Assembly (NCBI GenBank): GCA_002007465.1
Contig: LNAC01000742.1
Span: 415,631 to 479,630, forward strand
Source of the DNA: Ailurus styani
Taxonomy: Eukaryota; Chordata; Mammalia; Carnivora; Ailuridae
DNA: 64,000 bases
Reading direction: 5' to 3'
Below the pieces are notes generated by a model. The model saw nothing but the letters and a program-made list of their open reading frames with translations, made no database searches and was not told the origin of the DNA. How positions within the stretch are numbered: position 1 is the stretch's first letter; each line of letters starts with the position of its first letter. Of the stretch, positions 12,246-24,556 are shown piece after piece. The position numbers and the translations under genes were made by a program.

Positions 12246-13615
12246 ACATTAAGGCATGGGAAGTGCTTGGCGAAACCAAAGAAAGAGAGCACAGCACTCA
12301 GGGTTAGAAACAGCAGAGAGCCATTACTCCCCACAGGCAAAAGGGGTGAGAGGAGACTGGGGCTGCCAGAGCTCCAAGGGTAAGCCCATTTCACTGAAGC
12401 TCTGACCTCCAACAGAAGAAGGGAGCCCAGACCGCTCTCTTCTCCCGCCCTCAAAACTATTTCTCAGTGTACCATAGAGTAACTAAAAAACATGTAAGAT
12501 ATGCTATTTCCCCAAAACACAGATTTCCCTAGAAAATGAGAGTGAAATGGAAATCCAAGATAGATGTTGCTAAACTGTCTTAGTAAATCTACACGGACTG
12601 AACTTGAAATACCAGTACTGCTCTTTAAATTTAAGGAGCTTAGCCTGAAAATTGTTTTTTGAGATTGACATCACATTATTTAAATAATATATACCAAATA
12701 GAACAAAAATCTAATGGATGAAAACTTTAATTTGTAAAGACTACTCTGTATTAAGTAGTATATTGAAGTATACTCTGATTATTATCCTGGCTAGATACCA
12801 GACATTTCTTTTTTTTTTTTAATCAAACAGTAGAACTGTCAAACAGTCGTAAATGACTGTGCCTCTTTCATGTTAGAGAAATGGCATTAAATATAAATTC
12901 CAAGAAGACTTAAATTCAGCTGAAATAATGTTCCCATCATATATTTGCAGGTTGGGAATCCATTAATCAGGTAACCTAACACCTAAAGTCCCTCATATAG
13001 CTGCGAATTTGTGATTCAGATTCAAGCACTCCAGAGACAGTGAGAAAACCCATAGCTCTGAATTTCTCTAGTTTTTCATTTGAACCAATTTGTATTAAAT
13101 TTTTAAAGAAAGGAAAACCATAGTCTTTAGGGTATTCTATATATTCAGCACACATCAATGGGACAAATAATATGTGTTTCACACAATTATTCCCCAAATA
13201 AAATAATATATGCAACAGAGCTTGGCAAACTGCAAAGCTTTTTCTCAATGTTAGATCTTATTATATTTTTTAAATTTATAAAATGCTTATTATAATGCTT
13301 TACTTCCTTGTTTTCTCAGGAGTGGTATTAGAGGAAGCTTCTCTTTAAAACATTTATTAGAAAACAAATTGTTTAGATATGAAAGCATAGAAATTAATTT
13401 TTTAAAAATTATCAAAATTTTTTTAAAATTACCTTCAAAATGAGAAACACCATGCAGCATGAATTACCCAGGAGATAATTTCTGTGACATTTCTATCACC
13501 TCTATATATTTATTGCTAAAAAGTAATTTCATCAAGGTAGCCTTCTCTGGTTGACTCCCCAAATGTTTTAATGTATTTTATTCTGTTTAAGTGTATCTAA
13601 GTTGTATTCTAAATC
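12246..13615. other. Unannotated AT-rich intron
   Basis: No repeat family was assigned. A minus-strand 90-codon ORF at 13248-12976 lacks recognisable domains. Confidence 0.5.
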
Positions 13616-13930
13616 AATCGACGCTAGAACAATACGGGCTTGAATTACATGAGGCCACTTAAGCTCAGAATTTTTTATGTAGATACACTACTGTATTACA
13701 AATGTATTTCTCTTACAATTTTCTTAGTAATATTTCTCTAGCTTGCTAAAAGAATACAGTATATGTGTGTGTGTGTATATATATACAAAATATGTTACTC
13801 GACTGTTTATATAATTGTTAGGGCTTCCTGTCAATAGCAGCCTATTAGAAGTTAAATTTGGGGGGAGTCAAAAATTATATGCAGATTTTCAACTGTGCCT
13901 ATAACTTCCCTGGTGTTCGAGGGTCAACTG
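13616..13930. repeat. Tigger-like (TcMar/pogo) DNA transposon fossil
   Basis: The right end reads GTTCGAGGGTCAACTG followed by TA. The left end (CTAGAACAATACGGGCTTGAA) is its imperfect inverted counterpart, as in pogo/Tigger terminal repeats (CAGTTGACCCTTGAACAAC). Internal phrases such as GTTACTCGACTGTTTATATA and GGCTTCCTGTCAATAGCAG also fit. Non-autonomous and without a transposase frame. Confidence 0.6.
13762..13787. repeat. (TG)n(TA)n microsatellite
   Basis: TATGTGTGTGTGTGTATATA inside the Tigger fossil. Confidence 0.85.
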
Positions 13931-15029
13931 TATTATAATCTGGTTCTATCAGTGTTCTAGTATCTTTTCCATGCACATATTTATTCTGTTTTCCCAAACA
14001 ACAGAACATTCTCCAAAGAAACTTATTATCCAGAAGAAATAATTAGAGAATATAATGTCCAGGATTAGGTTGGCAGGTAAACTATTTCACTTAACATAGT
14101 AGAAACCAAACAGTAACCATTTTACCTTCATTTTTATAAGGTGTTCCAAGCACTAATGATTATGTGATGTGGATGGGCGTGGTTATGGTGAAAATGGATA
14201 TCAGCAAACATGTCAGATTTCAGAAAAGACTCCTATTCAGTTAATTTTGAGAGAAACACCCTGTACTAATGTATTCATTATGAGTTTGTTACTTATTATA
14301 CTTTCTGTCCATAGCAGAAATACATTATTTATTAACCTTTAATAGGTAGATAGCTAGGTCATTTTCTGCAAGTAGCAAAATTCCTGAATGATAGTTGAAA
14401 GATAACTGAACATAGAACATTTAGCACTTCATGGAGTCTTACAGATCACATTTTGTAATTTCCCTTCAAGAAAATATCAGAATCTTTAAATGAGTACTAA
14501 AAGAAATGTATTTTATTTTTAATATCTGAATATATAAACCTTTGGGGGAGTCCTGGGGCTTACTGGTATGTGATCACAATCCAGTGATCCTAATTTTTTT
14601 CCAAATGGTTTAATATGGGTTAATATTTCATGATAATTCCTTTTCAAAATACATTTCAAAACCTGAACTTAATTTTGCATAACACAGCAAAGAGTAAAAT
14701 ACTCATGAAACTGTTTAATTTAAAAGGATTTGTAGGCTATTAGCAATGATATCCAAAGGACATCTTCCCAGGCCTAGGATGACTCACACACCACTAGCTT
14801 GATCTATTTGATGTATTAGTCATGCCTCCATCAACACATAGGTACCAAGATGCTACCTTTTCAGTATCTAATACAAAACAGACATACATTCAAGATGCTT
14901 AATGATCCTTTGTTAAATGCCTTAAATTCCTAAACAAGTTCAAATAATTAAATGACAATCTGCTTCATTATTTATTATTAATCCTCTATCATTTATAGCT
15001 AAAAGATAAGAATAAAAAAGACATGCAAA
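13931..15029. other. Unannotated AT-rich intron
   Basis: A possible L2-type remnant near 14870-14935 (ATTCAAGATGCTTAATGATC); otherwise nothing assignable. Confidence 0.45.
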
Positions 15030-15235
15030 AACTGAATGGAGGGCCTACTATAACTTGAGCAAGGGACTAAGTGTTTTACATGTGCAATCTCATTTAATTC
15101 AACACTCTACTACTGAAGATTGATGAGTCAAGCTCAGTCACTTGACAGATGCTACTAGGAGGCTGAGTCATTCTGAGGACTCAAGTGTAAGGTACACCAA
15201 AATACCTTTCATTTCAAAGAAGTGATATACTTAGA
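15030..15235 (+). repeat. MIR fragment
   Basis: Segments AAGTGTTTTACATGTGCAAT and TCTCATTTAATTCAACACTC match the MIR core order, followed by a diverged 3' part. Confidence 0.6.
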
Positions 15236-15364
15236 AAAATTGCATACCTCTCTGATTTTTATTAGTTAATTGATTCGGGAAGAAATTTCCACAGGGCTGA
15301 CAGGAACTAAAATATTCCAAGCCATTAATTTTATTAGGTTCTTAAAATTCAATACATGATGTCA

Positions 15365-15500
15365 TTTCCTGATCTCCTTCACCCTGAGAAATAAGCATCA
15401 CTAACATAATCTGAGAAGGGAAAAGTAGTAATACAGAGTAACATAGTTACGATGTGGAAGAGTAGATTCAAACTCAAAACAGTAGATTTTAAAACCCAGC
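15365..15500 (+). repeat. MIR-like fragment
   Basis: Diverged copy of the MIR 3' half, ending near GTAGATTCAAACTCAAAACA. Confidence 0.45.
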
Positions 15501-15828
15501 AATGATATTTTGAAAAAATAAGAAAAGTTTATTTTTTAATGAACATTGATTTCAGACCCCAGAGTCACATAACTTTAGGTTATGTATACCAGTTATTCTA
15601 AACAATATTATATTTTATAAAAGCCTTCAGTTTAACAATAAAATTGCTTCTATTTGGAAATGAAGTCAATAAGGTAAAGCATGAAGCTGAATTCTAAGTA
15701 AAATTTCTTGTCAATTTTGGAAGAAAACTAACCTACAGTGCATGTATCTACAGCTATCATAAAACCCACTGACACATCTTAACAAATGTGTGCATGCATG
15801 GGACATATGTGCATACACACAGATTTTC

Positions 15829-16023
15829 TTTTTTTTTTTAAGATTTTATTTATTTCTCAGAAAGGGAGCGAGCATAAGCAGGGACGGGGGGGTGGGTAGA
15901 GGGAGAGGGAGAAGCAGGCTTCCCACTGAGCAGGGAGCCCAATGCGGGACTCAATCCCAGGACCCTCGGATCATGACTGAGCCAAAAGCAGCCTCTTAAC
16001 TGACTAAGTCACCCAGGCATCCC
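15829..16023 (-). repeat. CAN-SINE
   Basis: 15-bp target duplication with one mismatch, TACACACAGATTTTC (15814-15828) and TACACACAAATTTTC (16024-16038). This is the last SINE before the repeat-free interval. Confidence 0.94.
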
Positions 16024-16107
16024 TACACACAAATTTTCATGTTAATGTTTTAATTTATCGCCCACAAAAAATATGTTGCCATATAATGGACAATTGTTTC
16101 ATTAATA

Positions 16108-16139
16108 GATCGATAGGTAGATAGATGATAGATAGATAA
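16108..16139. repeat. (GATA)n microsatellite
   Basis: Imperfect GATAGGTAGATAGATGATAG repeat. Confidence 0.8.
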
Positions 16140-16505
16140 GATGCCCTAAATTGTTTGTCAAAATTCAAAACTGGCAAAAGTAAAAATTATGAAACTTTAC
16201 TTGATCAGGCCTATACTTTTAATAATATTCTACTATTACTACATTTATAGATTATTAAATAGGTGTGAATAACAGAAGCCCTGAACTTGACATGCAAATA
16301 CTCTTTCTTCTTTCTTGGAAAGAGTTTGCATGTTTGTCTTCAAACTGTGCTAGAGAGGATTGGGAAATGTCATCACTGTAGAAGTAATGTTAGAGTCAAA
16401 AAAGATACATAAAGAGAAATGAAGAGTTAAACAGAAACTGGCAAATTTTCTTACCATTGTTTTTGTATATAGCCATATGTAGAAAGTTATATGGACCATA
16501 TGCCT

Positions 16506-16550
16506 TTATATATATGTATATATATACACACACACACATATATATATGAA
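16506..16550. repeat. (TA)n(CA)n microsatellite
   Basis: TATATATATGTATATATATA followed by ACACACACACATATATATAT. Confidence 0.85.
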
Positions 16551-19500
16551 ATTAAGAATATTTCTTAATGATTCCATCTTCTCGTTTAAAAAGTGATGTT
16601 AAATAATATGTTGCGATCAGAAGCTGGCATAAATGATACATTAGTAGAATTGGAAATTATATAAATGGTAGCCATCTTCCCCTAAAACAGTAGAAGGAAA
16701 AAGGTGGCCTCTTTCCTCAAATGAGGTAGTTTTATTCTTTTGATTGTAACCCACGTATTGCTATCTTTCCTACTGAGATCTTTTTTGTTTTGATCATTTG
16801 ACATTCAATATTTACTGAAGCTCTATTAAGACTGTCATAGACAACTGAAGACCCAGTCTTTATGCTTGAAAAATGCTCAGGTCTAGTGGAGGGAGACAGA
16901 AATATAAATGGAAAATACACTGCAATGTGATAAGTGCTAGAACAGAAGTACAGTTTGTGCAGAGCACTATGGGATCCAGCTAAGGGGCAGAGCAAACTCT
17001 CGGATTCTGCATCTTCAAGGAACAACAGACTCAAAATGCCTTTCTACGTTCCAGTAGAGTGTGTGCGATCATGGTACTCATTTACAAAGAAAAGTAAGAT
17101 CCAAGGACAGTAAAGAGGAAAGTGAAAGGTGCTGAACAGTTCTGGGGGTAAAAAGAGAGAGTAGAAAGAAATGAAAACACACTGATAGAGACACAAATTG
17201 CTCTAGATGACAGAACAGGTACCCAGAACTGTAAACACACACACAACCCGGGCGAGATTTTATAGGGGCACATCGCGAGTCTTCCCTTGGGTGACAGAAT
17301 ATCAAGGATTAGTACAGGCAGAGTGAAAAGACAAATGAGTATGTGTGTTCAGATTTCCTGGAATCTATACAGGGATCCCAATTTCCCTTCACATAAGTAG
17401 CACCATTGATGTAAGTAGGAAACAAAGGTTCCATTAAGGCTTATTATGTGATTTAGATACCCTGGTAGAGAATTTTTCTGCCAAAACTGTTTTAGTTGCT
17501 TATTTTAGGTGAAGTAGTAAAAAGTAAAATCTTACAGCACATCTTATATTTTAGCTATATAGTCCAGAATCATCTATGGTAGGAAAAAGAAAAAAAAAGA
17601 AGTCCTATAAAATCTAGTAAAGGCCTCATGAATACATGCCAGTACCTCCTAGACTTATATCTGAAAACCAGGTAAACAGCAATGTTATTTGAGCTTCCTT
17701 TAAAAAAACAAACAAACAAACACACAAAACATTATATACATTAAATGTAGACAGCTTTTTTAAAATATTGCCTAAATAAAATATCATTATTCTTAAAAGG
17801 CTTCATTTTGTTGGTTTACTTGGTTTTCAAATTTTCACATAAAAAAGGAGAAATGGCAACTAAATTTTTATAATCATATGTCACCTTCAAATATGTCAAA
17901 CATGATCTTAAAAAACAAGATACTTAAATGTATTAATACTTAACTAATTAATGCTTTAATAAAGCATCAGCCCAATTATTTACTTTTATAATATATTCAA
18001 GATAACATTTGGAATCATTGGTGTCATCACTACAAACAGTGATAGTTTTCTTCTTGCTGTTTTCTGGCTATGAAATTCTTCAGTACATGAATGTATTATT
18101 AACAGACATTTTAGTAGAAATCCTATGTCAACAAAATCAACATCCCAGTCCTGGGAGCCTATAATTTCCTCAAATACTGACTAAATATGATTTTGTGATT
18201 TCAATGGACACATTCAAAATACTCAGCATGTGGTACACCATCACCATCACCACCAACACCGCACAAAACAACCTAGAATTGCATCTATTCCACGTAAAGA
18301 GTCTTCTGTCCAATTTGTGCCACTTTTATGATGTAATGAATGTAGAAAGTATTTCCACTCAAGGTTTTCAGTACTTATTACAGTGAATAAAACAGAAGTA
18401 AAGAAAAACTATGGAGAATAACTTTGTATTTATTCCCTTGATGACTTACAGGATAGTCTAGTTTTCTACAGAAAATGAAATCATTTGTTAATGTAAAATG
18501 TAAGTAGAATTTTCAAAGCCTTTTTTAAAACCTGGGATTACATGTTACCATATAAAGTAAAGACATTTTGGAATAAAATTAAGTATGAGTAGCACAACTG
18601 TATGTAATTATTAACCTCTAACCTTGTTAATATCATTATATGGTAGTTTATTTGAAATGGTATTAATTTTTTCATAAGATTTTATATAGCGTTTATATAA
18701 AATATTTAAGATTTAATATACTTTGCATAAATTTTACTGAATTAAGAGTCTGCAGATTTTCACATTTCTTTCCTACGACGCAGCATAGCCAAAAAGGTCT
18801 TTGAATGATGAGGTAAGGAATGCAGAATATATAAGAATTACTTATAAATGCATCAGCTATAATTATGTCATCAGGAATTACTTATCCTTACCTTTGTGAC
18901 TCAGAATACCCAAACAATTAAAGAACACACATTTAGAATAAAGAGAATACAGACTGTTCAATTTTACTGATACAGCGTATATTCTTTCCCTATTATATAA
19001 AGTTTTCCTAGTTCAGTTCTATTAACACGATAACAATTTTAACATAATCACTTATTTGTCTATGGAACTATTCCTTTCTCATTTTGCCAGCTAATTAGCC
19101 AAAAGACATAGACGTGCTCCCACGTGATTTATACATCAAATGCCTAAAATCATTCATATTCTTACTCATTTACAAAACAAATGACTATGTAGTCCAACTT
19201 CTATAAATCCTAGCACTGTTTCCCCACAGTGCTACCCACATCTCACGATCGTGACCTGCAAAATCTTTGAAAATCATGCTTAATGTACACACAACTTTGT
19301 TTTTGTGACTTGCTACCATTCACAAAAAAAGCTTTCAAAACCAGATTCACTTTCCACTCATCGGCAGTCAATTTCATGACAGAATTTTAACCACTGAAAA
19401 AAGAGATTCTCTAGATTTTATTAAAACAGGAATAAAACAAACAGACAAATACCAGTTTCTGGTGTTAATTGTCTTATTAGCCAGCTTGTAGCATCACATT

Positions 19501-20980
19501 TTCTGTGTGTACTGTAGCTTCTTATTCTAGGGGACACTAATTAGTTTTAAATGGTGTTAAATACCATCCCTGCAGTTGCAAGTGCTTCTCTGGGATTTTT
19601 ACTAGAGAAAAGAACTCCTGTAATTTAAAACCACTTTGTTTTCTTCAGCCACAGCTGTTAGTGAAACACTGACCTGTAGAAATCTTAAAGGTTTTCAAAC
19701 CTCTCTCATTGCCATTAGTCTGCATTTATTTTCTAACACATCTTCTCCCCGTGTGCCATTGCTCTTCCATAATCCCCATCCCCCAAATTGCTTTCAGCAG
19801 AGAAACCGCATCCAGCTAGTTAAGCCCTTTCCTCTCTTTCCCTCCCACCCCCACCCCTTACAAAGCCTTGGCTACTCTTAAAGAAAATTCTCCAACAACG
19901 TGTCAATTTTATATTGGCCACAAAGACAACTTCTGTTGGGGGAGGGGGAGGAAAGAGGGACTGGAGCTTGGCTGTCCCTTTCCACAGACAGGGATCTTTG
20001 TGGCGATCCGAAAACATTTCCTGCATAAAAAATCAACACACTCTCTAGTTACAGGGTTGGGGGGCGGGAGAACGAATACGTATCAGCCGTGTCCTCAAAG
20101 GAATGGAACACATTCATTAACCTTCCAAACAGGAAAGTCATTTTCTCAAAAATATGTCAGCTTTCTTGCATTATTAAACGTAATCCACAATCTGAAATCC
20201 TCTGGTAGCTCCCCCACTGGGGATTGATTGGGTGAAAGCTATAAATCACTCCTGTACTTTTCTCTTTTTCCTCTGCATTTCCGTTGCACTATTTGTTCCA
20301 CCGAGCTCATCTCTGACATGCTCCCACTCTCCTCGTGTATATCAACAAGGGACCACGGAGAGCAAAAATCACTCAAGAGGGCAATCAGCTTTTACAAGAT
20401 CAGCCTGTGTTTTAATTCTACCCTTCATCCCTGCCTCCAAGTGGCTTCACAGCAAGAAGACACCAGAGTCTGCACTTCCCGTGGGGTTTCGAAAGAGCAA
20501 GCACATGGGATTTATTGTGCAAAACATTTTTTTTTTTAATTATAGGGCCTGTGGGGGAGGGGGACACCCTTGTCTTCAGGTGTCAGAAAGTCATTTGGTC
20601 CAAACAGGCTTGCTATTGAGTTTGTGTCATCTTTTGGTCCTGCTTCCCCAACTTGGGGCAGTACAACTAAAGGGGTTTTGGTTGACACAGTGAGACAGGG
20701 CAAAGGCGAGAGGAAGTGAAGGGTACTTTTTACAGGGCTGTAGCATCAAGTAGAAATCCTACAAATCCATTTCAAGGAGTGTGCATGAGAGAGAGTGCTA
20801 GCAAAGAGGTAGATCTCCCCAAGGGGCTGCAGCCAATAAAGACCCCGCCCCCACCTCACCAACCTCCACTGCAAACTGGCTCCACGTTTTGACACACTAC
20901 TGGGGCATGCTGATGAGGGCTATCCCATCCTCACCAACCCATCTCCAAAATCTTGAAACCCCAAATTAGCTTAAGAATCC

Positions 20981-21126
20981 TTTATTAGTGAAGATCACAA
21001 ACCAAATGACTCCCAGGATGATAGAGTTAAAGACCAACGATTAACCCCTTTTGTTGAAACAGTACATCTTAATGCCATCTCCCAACACCCCTCCCTCCCA
21101 TCTCCCCCTCTCTGCTGGGCACTTAC
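20981..21126 (-). other. ADGRB3: Intronic read-through and possible intronic polyadenylation site of ADGRB3
   Basis: If the donor at 21126 is not used, the reading frame continues 28 more codons into the intron and stops at TAA (21043-21041). Total length would be 280 residues: signal peptide, CUB and linker, with no membrane segment. An exact AATAAA lies at 20986-20981 on the same strand, about 55 nt beyond the stop. It is followed by G/T-rich sequence (TTTGGGGTTTC, then GGGTTGGTGAGG). Together these are the parts needed for an alternative terminal exon. Whether it is used cannot be seen from DNA. Confidence 0.35.
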
Positions 21127-21883
21127 CTTCTTTGGGCGGTCGCTTGGCCTCCCTGGTAAGATTGCAGACCTGGGTGGTTTGCAGCTCCTGGGTCAGGCAG
21201 CCCTCGGTCTGCTCATTCAGGGGCAACACCACGTTATTTAACAAAACCAGCGACTGGTCGTCGATCCCCCACTCTCCCAAATGCTGAGGGCAGGTGCATT
21301 TTGTATACATGATCCCACATGATTCTGTTCTCCCGTTTTCTGATTTTAAGCAGCTCTCCAGCCAAGTGCATAATACATGGCAACCAAACTGGCTTGGGCT
21401 CACCTTGTTCAATACCAAAAACTCAAAAAAAGATTTCTGATCTTCTTCCCCTTTTTTCTGTAATCCTGGGAAATTGGTTGGAAACACCCGACGTATTTGA
21501 ATAAAATTTTTATCATACTGTAGAAAAACGAAAGCATTCTTGGAATTGCAGAGTTGCATTATAGAATGATTCTTTCTTAAAAGATCCTTTATTTTTTCAT
21601 GGGAAAAATGATCAAACTGATAAGCCAAGAGGGAAAAGTTAGAGCAGCTAAGGTCCTTTTTGGAAAATTTCAGGTAAATGCTATATTTGGTTGGATCTGG
21701 ATTTTCCAGCGTCCAAGTGCAGTTTGTAAAGTTTTTGGGAAACATTTCACTTACAGAATACGATCCATAAATGACTCCCTTCACCAAAGTTGAACACCAG
21801 AAGTCTTGGGCAGCATTAAATCCAAACATAACCAGGAGATAGGTGGAAAATATATAAATCAGCAGGTTACGAACAGCCTTCAT
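21127..21883 (-). CDS. ADGRB3: ADGRB3 first coding exon (signal peptide + CUB domain)
   Basis: ADGRB3 (BAI3) is a brain-enriched adhesion GPCR at synapses; its extracellular part binds C1q-like proteins, and it is also linked to dendrite growth and myoblast fusion through ELMO/DOCK (family knowledge). The minus-strand frame gives 252 codons plus one base and agrees, as far as I recall it, with mammalian BAI3 from its starting Met. Residues 1-24 are a hydrophobic signal peptide ([16 protein letters not shown] core). Residues about 30-159 form the CUB domain, starting at Cys30. The cysteine-rich linker to the thrombospondin repeats follows. N-glycosylation sequons occur at N51, N54, N82, N105 and N241. 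The exon runs 21127-21898, with 15 nt of 5'UTR. The acceptor is TTTTTACAG|GCC and the donor is GAAG|GTAAGT (GT at 21126-21125), splitting a codon after base 1. The thrombospondin, GAIN and seven-transmembrane exons lie outside the window. No frameshift or missing key residue is seen. Confidence 0.97.
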
Positions 21884-21898
21884 CCTATGTCATTTGGC
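21884..21898 (-). promoter_or_regulatory. ADGRB3: ADGRB3 5'UTR remnant with two-codon upstream ORF
   Basis: The 15 exon bases before the ADGRB3 start contain ATG-ACA-TAG (21893-21885), a complete Met-Thr-stop upstream ORF. It ends one base before the main ATG (21883). The upstream ATG has C at -3 and A at +4, a weak context; the main ATG has A at -3. Ribosomes could therefore leak past it or reinitiate. The sequence shows the uORF directly; any effect on translation is inference. Confidence 0.7.
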
Positions 21899-21912
21899 CT
21901 GTAAAAATGGCA
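21899..21912 (-). promoter_or_regulatory. ADGRB3: 3' splice site before ADGRB3 first coding exon
   Basis: Read on the minus strand, a T-rich stretch ends in TTTTTACAG directly before the 15-nt 5'UTR piece. This is a good acceptor. It shows that the start codon lies in an internal exon, so at least one non-coding exon lies upstream. Confidence 0.85.
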
Positions 21913-24554
21913 ATGAAAGTAAAATGCAAGTAGGAGTCTACACGCATTGAAAAAAGAAACTCCTTCCAATATTACAGCCAGCTGTTTTCAAGATTTCAGT
22001 AAAAAACCCTTTTTAAAAGAAGGGCAGGTAATTTTTTTATTTTATAACACTAGGAAATTATCTGTTGCTGTGTGAACAGCGCCCTCACGTGGTCATGCAC
22101 AATGGCCAAATTCTCCACATTCAATTTAAAAATAATATTTAATAGATGATTAACAGGAATGCTCTAATTTATCTACCAGGATTTCCTCCAAGTGAATTAT
22201 GATTCTATTGAAAGAAGAGGAAAACATATTTTTAAAATATCATAACCTAAATTTTAATATTTGAAATATTTTTAAGCAACCTATACAACATTTTCTCTCC
22301 CTCAGTCGGCCTGCAGTAAACATCATCACACAAAATCTAATCTGATAATCTGGGAACAGCTGTCATCACATTATTTCTTTTATCTTAAATACAGAAAGCA
22401 ATTTCAATAAAGGATAGCCACAATTTTAAAAAACATGAATGATAATTTGTTGAGGATGAAACATCATCTCCCAAATGTCCATACTTGTCTTTGCAGGGAC
22501 CACCATGTGAACTGATGGAAATTCCTGTGCAAAAACACTGGCATTCATGTGGATTAACAGCATTTTAAAACCATCATCTGAGAAAGGGCATAGATGGGTA
22601 GATACAAGGAAAAGACTTGTTGTTCAACATCACCAGTGAGAACCAGGATTTAAGGCAGTCATTTCAATGTGACATGCCCTCTTGGGATACATAAAGTGGA
22701 TCACTGTATTAGTATCTGTATCCAAAGGCGATGTCAGGGAAAATCCCAGAATCACAGTAATTGAGCTGGCTTCAATCTTTTAATTTTTTTTTAATTAGGG
22801 CTATTTCATCTAGAGTTATCTACTGTAATTTAAGATTTACACATGGTAGATAAAAGACATGAGCATTTTCTTTCCTAGCAGATTTCAAGTACTGAATTGC
22901 TCCCTTCCCAAAAAGAGCTCAAAGCTCCTTTTCTTTATATTTTTTAACCTGGCCTTGCATAATAAAGTAATCCTTGGTTATATTTACCTCTGTAAGTTGT
23001 TATCCAAAAATAACTCGAATTTTTTTCAGCTTTAACCTTTAAGAAGTTATTTCTTAGAATAAATGACACTGCTTTTTTGTTTAGCCTTTGAGCTGAGAAA
23101 AGTGATGCCAAGTTAATTATAAAAGTCTTTAGGCTGCAGTCTCTTCCACTGTTCTGTAAACAGAGACAGACATACAGACATATAGACAGTTAAGAGTTTT
23201 CATGTCTTTGCCTGGGTCCTCTCTGAACCAAAGGATAAAAACCTCTTCCTTCCCATTGCATAACACACACCAACGCATGCACACAAATACCAGTGACCGA
23301 AGTCCCTGAAGATAGATCTGCATTTTCCAGATCATAATTCAAATTCTATGTCTTGATATGGGAGAAAACAGCCCCAACTCTAAATCTCTATATAGCAGCA
23401 GTTTAAAATAACATCAGAACTGCTGGGACTATCAAAACAGCGTTCTCTGTTTCAAGCATACAGCTAAATGAATAATGCATTTTCTTCTTGAGAAAATAAA
23501 GCCAATGAGCATTTAAAGGTTAAAAAATTGGGAAAGTTGCAGGAAATTTTGGAAATAATTTCCTCTTTTTTTGCTGTAGCACTTTGCAGGCAATGCAGGT
23601 CTGCGCAGTGTTCTTCAGGATAGAGTGTAGGCGTTGAGAGCCAATGTGACAATAAGTGTCTAAATTAGGAATTCCATCCATGAAAGGGGGCTTCATTTTA
23701 TAATAGGTAACTCAAAAAGAGGTCGTATTTCTTTTCCTAATGAAATCCGGTACTTTTGCTTCCATTTATTTGACAGTGCATGTCTGCATTGCTGTGCTCA
23801 TCAAGGATTAGAAAGAGTGAAGAAATAGCTCTGATTTCACTTTCGAGCTTGCTCAAGAGAGCCCCCTCTATATAATGCTCTTTATTTTAATCCTTAAGCC
23901 TTAGGGTACGGAGCCTTCTTTTATTCTAAACAATCAAAAATGAATCATTGAACTCTGCCGTCCCCCCCACCCCCACCCCCGACTGCAGGGCCAGTCCAAA
24001 CAATTGTATTTCCCTCTTTAAGAAAAAAAGAATGGGGTGGGGGTGTCTGAGGGATGGCTACCAAGGTCTCGAGGATGTTGTATGTATGTATTTATTTATT
24101 TGACTCCTGCTGAGAAGCAAACCGGCATTTAGTTTAGCTATTCTCAAAACTGATTTTCTGGGTGACACTTTAGTTTAGTCGAACATAGACGGCGCCATCA
24201 CTCCACTAAATTTTTTCCCCAGTAGAAGACCCACGGCCTCCCCTTATCTTAACTTCCTTCTAACCTAAAAATTTCTCCCCATAAAATCACCCCAATCACA
24301 CACAACCCTCAGATTTTCTAGGTCTCCCTGCCTATTCCTTCAGAGCCAGCACGTCTCCTGAAAAACAGACTTCTCTAACTTTTCAACTGCGGCGTTTAAG
24401 TAAATGCAGACAGACAGTCGGGTTCGCTCGCAGCCCGTCCACCTGCCAGCACCAGCCTTGCCTTTCCTTGTCCTCCCTCCGCAAACCCCTAGACGGGGAG
24501 CTCCTCCGTGGCGACCCCTGGCCGAGGGAAGGTGACCCCTGGACCCCCGTCCTT
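21913..24554 (-). other. ADGRB3: ADGRB3 5'UTR intron
   Basis: This is the interval between the proposed non-coding exon donor (24556-24555) and the acceptor at about 21900. It is AT-rich to moderate in composition, with no SINE or LINE-1. Short homopolymers are seen (C-rich 23962-23980), and a TATG/TTTA simple repeat lies near 24081-24102. A further small non-coding exon could lie here; a moderate donor-like CAGAG|GTAAAT occurs on the minus strand near 22988, but I could not pair it with a convincing acceptor. Confidence 0.55.
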
Positions 24555-24556
24555 AC

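Larger units (their letters stand above)
16039..21040. other. Repeat-poor intron next to the ADGRB3 first coding exon
   Basis: No SINE or LINE-1. Contains GATA-type repeat (16108-16139), TA/CA microsatellite (16506-16550), (CAAA)n (17703-17724) and a possible ancient fragment at about 16800-17000. G+C rises between about 19.7 and 21 kb. A plus-strand 153-codon ORF (20232-20693) has no recognisable domain. Confidence 0.55.
1..21126 (-). other. ADGRB3: ADGRB3 intron following the first coding exon (5' part)
   Basis: This is everything downstream of the donor at 21126 on the minus strand. No second coding exon is recognised, which fits the very long intron at this position in mammalian ADGRB3. 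It holds CAN-SINEs up to 16,023, scattered MIR relics, a Tigger fossil and several microsatellites. The last 5 kb before the exon carries no young repeat. Confidence 0.85.

Noticed and set aside
20232..20693. 153-codon plus-strand ORF opposite the ADGRB3 intron
   Set aside because: No recognisable domain, no splice or polyadenylation context, and length expected by chance in moderately GC-rich DNA.
21041..21126. Extension of the ADGRB3 exon to the ORF stop as ordinary coding sequence
   Set aside because: The GAAG|GTAAGT donor and the known family sequence show that the exon ends at 21127. The extension is kept only as a possible intronic-polyadenylation product.
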